Assembly (NCBI GenBank): GCA_015847255.1
Contig: JADLZK010007305.1
Location: 496,001-560,000 of the forward strand
Direction of reading: 5' to 3'
DNA: 64,000 bases
Source of the DNA: Hyparrhenia diplandra
Taxonomy: Eukaryota > Streptophyta > Magnoliopsida > Poales > Poaceae
The notes beneath the pieces were generated by a model. It made no database searches. It saw only the letters and a list, made by a program, of their open reading frames with translations, and had not been told where the DNA came from. This document shows, in pieces, positions 40,729 through 49,900 of the stretch (its first letter is position 1; every line of letters starts with the position of its first letter). The position numbers were made by a program, and so were the translations under genes.

Positions 40729-43660
40729 CTACCGAGAATAAGACATAACCTTAAGCGCAAGACCCACCTGAAAGGGAGCAAGCAAGAGGCAGCGGCCTCC
40801 GCCCGCCCGTGGACCGCCCAGAATTTCTTCATGAGCGAGCCCCACGAACGGCGCCTCACAACCAAGCTCCGCCCGGGTTTGCGGATGATGAGTGTCCTTC
40901 ACCCCGGACCCGAGCCACATCACCATGCCCCTCCTTGCAAAGGATGCGGGTGATGTTCGTTCCGCAGCGACCCGAGCACCAAAGTCGGATACCCCCGCAA
41001 TACCTCGGGAAGTTTGGCGACATTCCTCGCCGGCCAGGATAGGAACACTTGGCGCTCCGCCCTCCGCAGAAGGGGCGTCACCACCGCACCGGCGGAGGTC
41101 ACGGCCTCCTTGAGCGAATGGCGATAGAAGTGCGGGGGCGTAGATGCTGTCCAATTGCTTACGCCGCTCTCCTTGAGCTAGGCCCCTTGGCGGTTAGGCT
41201 AGCATTAGCTTCTTCAAGCTTAGCCTCCATTTCGCGTGCGGCGCTTTCTCAGCAACCTCGCGCGATAGTAGCGCATCGTGCACCTCCTTAGCATTTGTAG
41301 CTTCATTTTGGCGAAGGTCTCGTTCTCGAGACTAGTTTCTCCGAGGGGACGCCTTCTCCTCCGACGGCGGAGACCTTCGCCTTCAACTCCACCAGAATTT
41401 TTGTCCCACGCCACAAGTTCTTGATGAACCTTAGCGCGAACACACTCCAAACTAGTAGTCATCTGCGAAAAGCGGAACAAAAATATTAAAACCACATTAA
41501 CGAAAGCAAGACAAAAAAATGGGGGAAGAAAGCATCTCCAAGACCGAAAGGCTCGGGTCAATAGCCTTCCCGAAGACCTCGTGAGACATAAGCCCTCTCG
41601 AAAACTATTTTAATATGGTATCTAATCAGAATATTAGACAAAATCACAAAACCGCAGCTACTATGAAAGGAAGCGAGTAAAACAAGAAACACCACTCACT
41701 CAAGTCACCCTCAACAAACAACTGAGGTGAACCTAGGCCAAGATTAGCAAAGCGGCTCGCCTTCATCCGAATCAAAAAGGAATAAAACAAATAACAACAC
41801 ACCAAAACAAGCGGCAAAATAACAAACAAAACATACCCCAATTCCGGCTTGGCGGAGGCCGCCCCCAAAGGCGCAAAACCTCCAATACCTCCGCCACTTT
41901 TGCAGCCTCCAGCCGAGCTCTCCTCTTCAACACCTTTGCCCTTGGAGGCATCATGAATGGCGCAAGCTCCCGCATGACAGGGGTAAGTCGGGCTCACACC
42001 ACCGGTGGCACGAAAGAGTCGTCGGAGGTAGAAAACGACCGCTACCTCTTCAACCACCACCTGGTGTGAAGCATCCGATCGGCTGGCTCCCCAAGCTCTC
42101 CCCTCGCGCTTGTGGCCGGCGAGCCATCACTAGATGTGAGAAAAATCGCCCATGGGGTCGGGCATGGCCTTCGACACCTCCGACATGGCCTCTTCGCCCG
42201 AAGAAAGCCCGACAACACTCCTTGGCGATGGGGATACCGAGCCAATTCTCGGGCGGAGGAAACTCCTCCGCCACCAATCAAAGGAAGGGCGGCGCCCAAG
42301 ACCCAAATGGGCGGATCCCCCATCACTCGGCCTCTTTTGCCACCGCTTCGAGCCCCAACCCCTCGCGTCTTCGGATCCTTCACTCAGCTTATGGGCCAGC
42401 ATCTTCTTCTTCTTGGCCTCTTCCTTGTCGTCGCGGCGGCGGGCGGAGCTGCAGGCGGCGGGCCGCCCTCCACCTTTTTTCTTCACAGACTTCCCCGTGT
42501 TAACTGGGAGCCTCTCTCTGCCGGCAGCGCCGCCGAAGTCCTTCCCTTCGGCCGCCGCTAGCTTGGCGGCTTCTTCATCCTCACGCCTTTTTAACATCGG
42601 CAATCAATTTGCGGGAACATTGTGGTTATCGTACTCCACCTTCATCTCCTCAAACACGCGATTCGAGACGGGGCATGGTCCCCGCCGAGTCTTCCGCCGA
42701 GAAATTCTTTCATTGAGATGGCGCCCGGCAACTCCAGGCCTCCATCTCCACCCGCATTACAAAGGCATCGGCACTAACACCCCCAGGAGATGGGCACCGA
42801 GCCGGGGAAGGGAACCATCTCGCGTCCCCAAAAGCGGGGAAGATTAACCCGTTCTATTACCAACGGGTCCTTGTGGCGCCCAAGGGGGGAGAATACTTGG
42901 CGGCGCATCTCCTCCACCAAGTCGCGCCCTCCGGAATAACGACACGCGGCGAGGGAACGCTGCGACACTTTTTCCTCCTTTCGGCCTCGCTCTTCATTTG
43001 GATCGGGCCGGGGGACGATGTCCACGGAACCGGCACGACGGCGAAAGGGGTACCGGGACACCTCCTCCCCGTCAACCATCTTGCTCGTCCCCATGAGACT
43101 TGGCGTAGAACCAATAATCCATCCACCCGGGTTCCCACTTGTTCTTCTAGGCGTATGAGATCTCCGCTTTCTCCTCCCCCGATACGAGGGTGAAGGTGCG
43201 ACATCCAAATTGAAGCTTCTTCTCGCTCCCATCGGGAATCTTTCGAGTCTTCGGTTGCTTGTGGAGCTCGAAGAAGCGGACAGGTGTTCGTATCCACCTC
43301 TCCACCATAAGACTCCACCGCCCATGCAAACTTCGACAATGCGAAATGCATGGGGAGTGAACGATGAATCTGCACCTCGAAGGACTCCAATACCGTGCGC
43401 GAGAACGAAAGCGGTAGGGGCGAGGCGGAGCCCGCGGGTGAAGAAATCCCTAAAGACAACGCCCCCCGATGCTTTGGTTCACGGTAGCTGGCACGCCGCC
43501 TTGAGGGAGCTTCACCTCACGGTTCGCTCCGATGTATCCATTCTCGCGGAGGTCATCAAGCATCGCTTGAGTCATCTTCGACGAGCCGAGCTCGTAGATA
43601 GCGTCGACCTCCTCGCGAGCCATGAGGTCACCAACGGAGGCTTCGACGTCGGATAGGGTC
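40729..43660 (-). pseudogene. Antisense gene of the Tat gypsy element (frameshifted)
   Basis: Minus-strand frames from about 43660 down to 40729 form one decayed gene. Its best block combines FEVQIHRSLPMHFALSKFAW (43400), TPVRFFELHKQPKTRKIPDG (43280), KLQFGCRTFTLVSGEEKAEI and a tryptophan-rich stretch with GWMDYWFYAK. This block matches the antisense protein found between pol and the 3' LTR in Tat elements, which resembles plant-mobile-domain or transposase-like proteins. Downstream stretches are Ala/Glu/Lys/Arg-rich. Its function in the element is unknown. No intact start-to-stop frame remains. Confidence 0.65.
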
Positions 43661-44198
43661 TCCTCAGATCTTGTCAGCGAGGGCGGCGTCTAGCACAATC
43701 CTCAAAGAGGCGAAGGTATTGGCTAGCGCGATACGGCAAAACTCCAGCGTATGGCCCGTAGAGCTCACGTCGGGGAAGCGACCCCTTATGCTAGGCGGCT
43801 TGGGACACGCGCATGCAACTAAGTGAGCCGTAAGAGCTAGCGGAGGCAGCCAAAGCGGCGTTAAGCAAGGAGGCAAGAGCGCATATGAAGGCTAGAGAGG
43901 AAAAATGCGAAGCGATGGTGGGGTGAAGCCTTCACCCAGGGAGGCCCCTTTTATAGTACTAGCCCCGACCCTTCGCATCCCAAAATGAACAGCGACCAAC
44001 GGGCGCGAAAACGGTCACCTCAACATTGGGCGCGAGCCAATTTGTCCGTTGCGATGGCGGCGATTCAAATTCCGTAACGAAGGTCCCTCACGGAATCGTC
44101 CCGGGGGGGGGGGGAGGACCCTCAACACCTCCGCTATATCGCAAACTGTTGAGAGCGAAGGCACGCCCGCTTACGACCATTCGCTCCCAAGGGAGCGG
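43661..44198 (+). other. Gypsy region before the 3' LTR
   Basis: This may hold the promoter of the antisense gene: CTATAAAAGGGGCC, read on the minus strand, lies near 43945-43958. A run of 12 or more G begins at about 44102. AAGGGAGCGG just before 44199 is the likely polypurine tract. Confidence 0.5.
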
Positions 44199-44820
44199 TG
44201 GGGAGGGAGGAGGCCCTAGCGCGACAGGCGGAGGTGTTCGCGACCTCGGAGAAGAGCGGCTCGCAGAGCCCGGCATCGACAAAACCACCGTTTCCATTCT
44301 CTCGATTTCTGCGGGAGGGTACGATCGGCGGACCTTCGCCAACGGGGCTGGCGGAGGTGTCGAACCGCCGCTCCGCTTGCTCACGTGACCGGATCCTCCC
44401 CAAGCATGCGGGGATAGCGGAGGAAGACACCTCCGCGACTTTCTTCCGGAGGGGATAGCGGAGGATCCGGCCGTCCACGAACCCCGGTAGAAGCCCGGCG
44501 GGACTCGCGAAAGACCGTCGCATGGATCAAGGGGACGAAAGGCGGCGGGCTATGTACAAATACGATACGGGTTGATGTTGTTTGTAGAACCAAAGGAATA
44601 TGCCCGAATCTAAAGGGGGCAAGCATGTAATCTTACATCACATGGTATTGTAAAACTATAAATAGGGAGGAGTCCTCCCCTAAGAAGGAGGTTGGTGAAT
44701 TCCATTTATGGAGCGTTGTTGCAATTAATCCCACTCAAAAACACTCGATCCTCCCAAAACCCCCCTGGGGGCTCCGCTGGCGGAGGTGTCAAACCGTGTT
44801 TGGGAACCCCAAGCTCAACA
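44199..44820 (+). repeat. Gypsy 3' LTR
   Basis: It repeats the 5' LTR from GGGAGGAGGCCCTAGCG to AAGCTCAACA. Differences appear to be mostly 1-3 bp indels, including in GC-rich stretches. Confidence 0.92.
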
Positions 44821-44825
44821 CAAGA

Positions 44826-45200
44826 GGCCGGACGCGGGACCGCGTTGTGCCGCCGAGGAGCCTGCTGCCAAGCCGGGAGGACCGAGGGAAGAAAGGCTGG
44901 GTTCAGGCCGTACTTTTCAAACCGGAAAATTCTTGACAACGGGAGGTTGGTTGCCGTGTGAGAGAAGCAGCGGTGTGTGATCCGACGTCGGCCTAGGAAG
45001 GGACGAGAGGCAGCAGAAGGGGAAAAGAAGATTGAACGCGCTGTCGGCCAGGGCGCGGTCAAGCTTTGCCGGAGACGGGATTGGGCTGGTTGTTGGTCCA
45101 GGTGAACAGGCGGTCGGGAGAGCACGATTTCAGAGAGGTTTAGGGACTGGATTGAGTCGTTGAAAGCAGCAGCAAGGGTTGTGTTGAACTGACCATTGTT
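44826..45200 (-). pseudogene. LINE endonuclease C-terminal part (5' piece of the split LINE)
   Basis: Read on the minus strand, fragments are FTWTNNQPNPV, then in shifted frames LDRAL-type and SDHTP-type codons and LSRIFRFEKYGLNPAFLPS. FTWTN and the SDH-P motif mark the C-terminal half of the APE-type endonuclease of plant L1 elements, which nicks the target. It continues at 31967 once the gypsy insertion is removed. The 5' end at about 45200 is a truncation. Confidence 0.82.
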
Positions 45201-45819
45201 TTTATTCCTACGTGTATATGCATCGCCATCTTGATTAATTCATTTCTCATTTTGGCTTCCACTCTATGGGGCTTGTTGCTCTTAAGAGAAGAAGTTGAGC
45301 ATCATATATAGATATGTCTATGCCAAGATGACACATGTGATCGTAGTCATAGGTGGTTGTATTGACATGTATTGTTATTATGCTCATCATTATCGTACGA
45401 CTAGAGACATTGAAGAATTCAATGCAATTGATGGTAATGTATATGCAGGCCCAAATGGCTTTACATAACCGTAGTACATACACACAATTTCAAACAAGAA
45501 ATATGCCTATGTCTTCTGAAAAAAAAAGTCCTTGTGTGTTTAAGGGGTTGGGCGATCAACACTGCTTGGTGGTGTGAATGCCCAAATTCTTGACCCCTGA
45601 AATTACAGACTGATGATGGATATTAAAGTTTAGTGATTGTGTTCCTCTTGTATGGCTTTGCCTGTTTTAGCCCACACACCTTTCATTGGGTTTTCAAGTT
45701 AAAATCCACCAGTTTCATCAAAGAGTGCCCATGATGAACTTGACTTCCTCGTGCCGGTACAGAAGCACAGCAGAATGTCCCTAGAACAGGCTAATCAGTA
45801 ACAGTGGAGTTGAAATTTT
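45201..45819 (+). repeat. Tandem unit, type I (continuation of 28881-29063)
   Basis: ATTCCTACGTGTATATGCAT (45218), GGCTTCCACTCTATGGGGC (45253), CATATATAGATATGTCTATG (45303), GTCATAGGTGGTTGTATTGA, CATTATCGTACGACTAGAGA and GGCCCAAATGGCTTTACATA (45450) appear in the canonical order. CCCAAATTCTTGACCCCTGA is at 45582. Confidence 0.8.
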
Positions 45820-46352
45820 TTTTTTTTTTTTTTGAAAGCGGGCTCTTACTGCATCTGCATTAAGAGAAGTGGGATAGTTCAATTACATCCTAGGTGCCCC
45901 CTGTGGCGAGTTGCGGGGGAGAGCAAATAGGCGAAACACTAACATAAGGCACCGACTACAACGGTGAAGCTTAGACTGGTGTACTAAACCAGAAACAAAT
46001 GTGCGACGAAGAAGAGGCGAGATCAACCGTCCCAGCTCGAGGGGCGTCCCCGGGCGTTGACGTTTGTAGGGGATGAGCACATCCAGCACCTGGCGCCTGT
46101 GTTGCGGGACGGGTCAACGAAGTGATTGCGGAATCTCTCCGCGATCTTGGGGTCGGGGTCTATGAGAGGTCACCCTCCGGCCTACCTTGCCACTTGTAGA
46201 GCAAGACGCGGCGGGTTTGCCGCTCCGGATTGGGATCTCTGTAGGCGCTCTTGGCAACAAGGCGGTTGCTCCGTCTGGGAGGCATCATATGTGTGACACG
46301 GAGCTTTGGCGGCGAGTCGATGAGTGGTTGCTCCAGCGGAAGCTTGAGGGAT
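45820..46352 (-). mobile_element. ORF1-type LINE relative, 5'-truncated
   Basis: The T run at 45820-45837 is the poly(A) tail. Minus-strand frames give PPRRSNRLVAKSAYRDPNPE, RQTRRVLLYKWQGRPEG and a C-terminal DVLIPYKRQRPGTP. The same signature (AKSAYRDPGPEMQARRVMLA) and the same 3' UTR occur in the full-length element at 49901-53046. It resembles the C-terminus of DUF4283/zinc-knuckle ORF1 proteins of plant LINEs. Comparison with 47755 places the right boundary near 46352. Confidence 0.65.
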
Positions 46353-46582
46353 TCGAAGTTCTGTAGTTTAGCTAGTACCCATCCACGGGTGTTTTGCACT
46401 CTTCTTTCCATCAGCCTCCACAAATAATTCTCTCACGGTAAGTGGTGATTGTGGCGGATGGTGCAGTCATGCAACTCTATTGGCTCGCCATCTCCTCCAT
46501 GGACCATGATGGCCTGAATTCAGACTTCAGGGAAGAGTCGGGGAAACTGTAAATAGACTTGAGAGTGAGGAATGATCCAAAG

Positions 46583-46691
46583 GTTTTTTAAAAAAAACAA
46601 ACTAGGTAGAAGAGTTGCCAGTTGTGTTAAAAACAACAAGCTTAAACCAAAACGCAACTAAGCAAACCTAGTAACCGAAAACAAGGAAGCA
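46583..46691 (-). mobile_element. LINE tail shared with 48185-48285
   Basis: The insert between ATGATCCAAAG and CAAAGATCGTTGTG carries GTTTTTTAAAAAAAACAAAC, AGTTGCCAGTTGTGTTAAAA and CAAACCTA. The unit at 3128 reads CTCCAAAGATTGTTGTAC without it. The homologous insert at the same place in the next unit shows that it predates the duplication of these two units. Confidence 0.65.
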
Positions 46692-46829
46692 ACAAAGATC
46701 GTTGTGCTGGTGTCCACTGTGAACTCTAATAACCGAAAACAAAGGAAGCAACGAACTCACTGAAAGTTTGTGTTGCCTGACCATTTCTATCTCTGGCCCT
46801 GGACCAACGTGTTCAGGTTCAGAAAAAGG

Positions 46830-46846
46830 CTTTTTTTTTCACAAGA
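46830..46846 (-). mobile_element. 17 bp poly(T) micro-insertion with 13 bp target duplication
   Basis: The insert is C, nine T, CACAAGA. GTTCAGAAAAAGG flanks it exactly at 46817-46829 and 46847-46859. The paralog at 48418 has GGTTCAGAAAAGGTTCACGC with no insert. Confidence 0.82.
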
Positions 46847-47114
46847 GTTCAGAAAAAGGTTGACGCTCAGGTATCTCTACCTGCTTTGAATTTGTGGAAG
46901 GAACGGTGTGCAGGAATGTCAGTGACAACAAGGCGCTAGCTATGAGCCTATTGACAACAAGTATGCAGATACCTGCAGCTATCACTTTGCTCATACAAGC
47001 ATGACATTGCACCCAATACAACCCAAATTCTTTGCCCGAAATTGAAGACCAATCAATCTAGGATACCAAGTTGAAGCGCCGTGATAGCGGATAGGGTGTT
47101 TGTACCTTTCCAGT

Positions 47115-47290
47115 TTAAGCCCCTAATTTTAAATCGCCCGGCTATGGCATTTAGCGGCAGGCCTGCCGTTACAGCCTTACAGACTATAGTGGGATATAGC
47201 CGGCTATAGCTGGCTAAATGCCATATCGGGAGCCTTTCTCAGAAGCTATAGCCGGCTATATTGGCAGCTATAGCCGGCTATTTAAAACTA
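47115..47290. mobile_element. MITE with TTTTAAAT-GCC-GGCTAT inverted ends
   Basis: The left end TTTTAAATCGCCCGGCTATG and the right end TAGCCGGCTATTTAAAACTA are inverted matches. Several internal copies of TATAGCCGGCTATA occur. The paralog at 48765 reads through (CCTTTCCTGTTATACCTGGC). The superfamily was not assigned and no clear target duplication was seen. Confidence 0.6.
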
Positions 47291-48532
47291 TAGTTTCGCC
47301 TGGCTTAGCGAACATGTATTAGTATTGTGCTCAGTACTATTGTACGACTAGAAACATTGAAGAATTCAATGCAGAATGGTGATTTATGCAGGCCCAAATG
47401 GTTTTACATAGTCATAGTACATACACACAATTTCGATCAAGATGTTTGTATGTTTACGGGGTTGTGCGATCGGCACTGCTTGGTGGTGTCAATGCCCAAA
47501 TTCTTGACGCCTAAAATTAGATTGTGGATATCAAAGTTCAGTTTTTATGTTCCTCTTGTATGCTTTGCCCGTTTTGCCTGTTTTAGCCGACACGCCTTTC
47601 ACTGGGTTATCAAATTAAGATCCACCAAAGACCCATGATGAACTTGACCTCCCCGTGCAGGTACAGAAGCAGAGCAGGATGTCCTCCCTAGGACAGGCTA
47701 ATCAGTAACCGTTGAGCTGAAACTAGAAACTTCAGAAATGAAATTTTGTAGTTTAGTCAATAGCTATCCATTATACTTCAAAAAATTGCCTGTGCAACAG
47801 GGTCAAAATTTAGTAGTGCCATGAGTGTTTTGCGTTTTTCTTTTCATCAACCTCCACGAATAATTCTCTAAGGGCCTGTTTGGCTTCATGGAATTTAGAG
47901 GAATTGGAATCTACTTACTAAATTAAGCTATTTAGTTTGGAATTTGAGATTCCATAACTTTCCAAAGTTCACAAATAAGCCTATCTCAAAGAGTGTTTCG
48001 CGGTCAGTCAATGGAATTCAATTCCTATCTCAAAGGGTGATTGTGGTGGATGCTGCAGTGATGCACCTCTATTGGCTCACCATCTCCTCTGAACCCAGAC
48101 TTCAGAGACAAGTGCGAGAAACTGCAAAAGCGGCAATTGGACTTGACAGAATGACATAGGAGTGCTCCAAAGATAGTTTTTCTTAACGAACTGGGTAGCA
48201 GAGCAGCTGATTGTATTAAAAACAACAAGTCCAAACCAAAATGCAACTAAAGCAAACCTAATAATAATCGAAAACAACCAAGCAACAAAGATTGTTGTGC
48301 TGGTGTTCAGTTCAGCTGTGAACTCTATTAACCGTTGTGTGGATGGCCCTTACTGAAAGTGAACTTGGTTGACCATTGACATCTCTGTAGACCTGGACCA
48401 GCACGTTCAAGTATCAGGTTCAGAAAAGGTTCACGCTCAGGTGTCTCTTACCATAGTTTAGCTGCACGGCTGCTTGGATTTTATGGAAGAAACAGTGGCG
48501 CAGAGCTGTCTTTGAGAACAGCCTAGGATTTT
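47291..48532 (+). repeat. Tandem unit, type I
   Basis: CATGTATTAGTATTGTGCTC (47312), GTACGACTAGAAACATTGAA, TGATTTATGCAGGCCCAAAT (47381), CCCAAATTCTTGACGCC (47494), CGTGCAGGTACAGAAGCAGA (47656), TTTCATCAACCTCCACG (47845), CCTCTATTGGCTCACCATC (48066) and GGACCAGCACGTTCAAG (48394) follow the standard order. 47875-48020 begins GGGCCTGTTTGGCTTCATGG and is probably a MITE, but its right end is not clear. Confidence 0.75.
48185..48285 (-). mobile_element. LINE tail shared with 46583-46691
   Basis: AGTTTTTCTTAACG, GGGTAGCAGAGCAGCTG and TTAAAAACAACAAG occur between CAAAGAT (about 48178-48184) and CAAAGAT (48286-48292). It is homologous to the insert in the previous unit. Confidence 0.65.
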
Positions 48533-48590
48533 TTTTTTTTTTTCTTTTGATCCGACTGGCACCAGCTTGTGCCTATTACAGTAGGAACTA
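48533..48590 (-). mobile_element. Short poly(T)-led LINE tail
   Basis: A run of 15 T is followed by CTTTTGATCCGACTGGCACC and AGCTTGTGCCTATTACAGTA. It resembles a LINE tail on the minus strand and is absent from the paralog at 46930-46960. The target duplication is weak. Confidence 0.45.
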
Positions 48591-48861
48591 TATGCAGCTA
48601 GCTGCAGTTATCTAATCAAGCGAGAGATTGCACCCAATACACCCAAATTCTTGCCTGAAATGCAAGAGTAATCAATCAAGGATATCAAGTCCAGCGCTAC
48701 GCGGCTGCTTGTCCTGACTCCTGAGGCCATGGATAGCTGATAGCTGGAAAGGGTGTTTGTACCTTTCCTGTTATACCTGGCTAAGCGGACAAGCCACGCT
48801 GGTTTTCCTGTTAAGAACTATCAAAGACTTATCTTGAACTGCATCTCCTCGTGCAGTCAAT
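48591..48861 (+). repeat. Tandem unit, type I, distal blocks
   Basis: GATTGCACCCAATACACCC, CAAGGATATCAAGTCCAGCG, TTTTCCTGTTAAGAACTATC (48800) and CATCTCCTCGTGCAGTC (48842) match 47010-47110, 56330-56400 and 62750-62805. Confidence 0.7.
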
Positions 48862-49510
48862 ACTAGCGGTATTGTCGCTGCCAATACTAGCGGCCGACCA
48901 ATCAGGGCGCCAAATCGAGCACCGACCGGTCGGCGTAAATCGGCCTTTTGGCCCACACAGCCCGGCCTAGCCCACCCTCTCCTCCCTCCGTCGTGCTCCT
49001 CCGAAGCGGTCGCCGCCTTGGCGACGACAGACCGTCTCCTCCCTCTTCCTCCTCCTCCCCCGCCCCCCGTGGCTTTAGGGTTCCGGCGAGCCCGTGGCTT
49101 TAGGGTTCGCGAGGTCGTGATTCCGTGACTCCCTCCCGGCTCTAGAATCCGGTCGGCCGGCCTGGCCGCGACCGCCGACACTGGCGGTGGCGGTGACGAG
49201 CTTCGGCCGGGGGGCGCCGCCCGGCCGGGCGAGCCAGACCCATCCGGTGGGTATGGGTAGGCGCGTGGAAGCAGGCGGGGAGAGGAAGAAGGGGACCGCC
49301 GCTGGGCATGCTAGGGCTCGCCCTCGGGCGAGCCCTAAACGCCCTTGGCGGGCGGGGCCGTGGATGGCGGGGGGTCGCGGCGCGACGCCGGCGCGAGGAG
49401 AAGGAAGGAGTGGTGCTCAAGGAGGAAGAAGGCCGCGTGGTGGGCCGAGGCCCACCTAGGGGGCTGGTCGGCGCTTCCTCCCATCTTAGGTGGTCGGCGC
49501 ATGGAACGCC
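48862..49510. other. GC-rich island inserted in a tandem unit
   Basis: About 650 bp of very GC-rich DNA interrupts the unit: 56400 and 62805 run directly from CAGGTACAGAAATAGG into the GGCAGTAGAA or AGCAGTAATT block. It contains CCGTGGCTTTAGGGTTC twice (49068 and 49092), as in plant gene leaders. Short frames exist on both strands but none has a recognised domain. A captured gene fragment (Pack-MULE) is possible. I found only weak CGACC-rich end similarity and no target duplication. Confidence 0.4.
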
Positions 49511-49597
49511 CGATTGTCGCCCGAGACGATAGCAGTAGAATTGGAACTTGAAAGATGAAAAATGTTGATAGAGCTCTTGGTGGGAGAGGAAAGGGTA
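49511..49597 (+). repeat. Tandem unit fragment left of the LINE
   Basis: GCAGTAGAATTGGAACTTGA and GATAGAGCTCTTGGTGGGAG match 62850-62935. The unit resumes at 54196. Confidence 0.7.
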
Positions 49598-49647
49598 AAA
49601 AGTGGAGAAAGATTTTTTTTTTTTTTTTTGAATTGTGGGCGACTTTA

Positions 49648-49866
49648 TTACTTCCCTGACAGATCGTCAGACAGAATTACACGGATATCATCCGGGAACG
49701 CACTCATGATGAGAGCATTGCCTTCAGTACAGCCATAGCCTAAACTCGCCAACAAGTGGGCAGCTCTATTCCCATCCCTACCCACGAAATTACAAGAGAA
49801 ATCAACAAAGTTTAAATCAACAAAGCTTTCAGCTCCTCGATCAGACCCCCTCCGGTCTGACATCAT
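49648..49866 (-). pseudogene. LINE RNase H domain, C-terminal part
   Basis: VDFSCNFVGRDGNRAAHLLA is the conserved His-containing end of plant LINE RNase H domains (R-x-x-N-x-x-AHxLA), followed by a stop after DDIRVILSDDLSGK. It joins 53064 once the nested element 49901-53046 and one 17 bp target copy are removed. Confidence 0.88.
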
Positions 49867-49900
49867 AGCTACAGGACAACAGGGCTATCTGAACATTCTT

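Larger units (their letters stand above)
31968..44820 (+). mobile_element. Complete Ty3/gypsy retrotransposon, Tat lineage, 12.85 kb
   Basis: The LTR pair (31968-32587 and 44199-44820) is about 620 bp each, and the 5 bp target duplication CAAGA lies at 31963-31967 and 44821-44825. Inside are a primer site, gag, protease, RT, RNase H and integrase in gypsy order, then about 5.8 kb including an antisense gene before the 3' LTR. An antisense frame in that place is a hallmark of the Tat lineage (Grande, RIRE2, Retand). The genes carry many frameshifts and stops. The element sits inside a minus-strand LINE, so it is younger than that LINE. Confidence 0.93.
46353..47114 (+). repeat. Tandem unit, type I, distal part
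   Basis: CTTTCCATCAGCCTCCAC (46405), TATTGGCTCGCCATCTCCTC (46480), GTTGTGCTGGTGTCCACTGT (46701), CTGGACCAACGTGTTCAGG (46799) and AATACAACCCAAATTCTTTG (47014) match 47845-48690 block by block. Confidence 0.75.

Noticed and set aside
29064..45200. Two separate LINE insertions on either side of the gypsy element
   Set aside because: The CAAGA duplication, same strand and complementary parts of ORF2 (endonuclease on one side, RT on the other) show a single split LINE.
47875..48020. Possible Tourist-like MITE starting GGGCCTGTTTGG
   Set aside because: Only the left end is convincing; no inverted right end or TWA duplication was seen.
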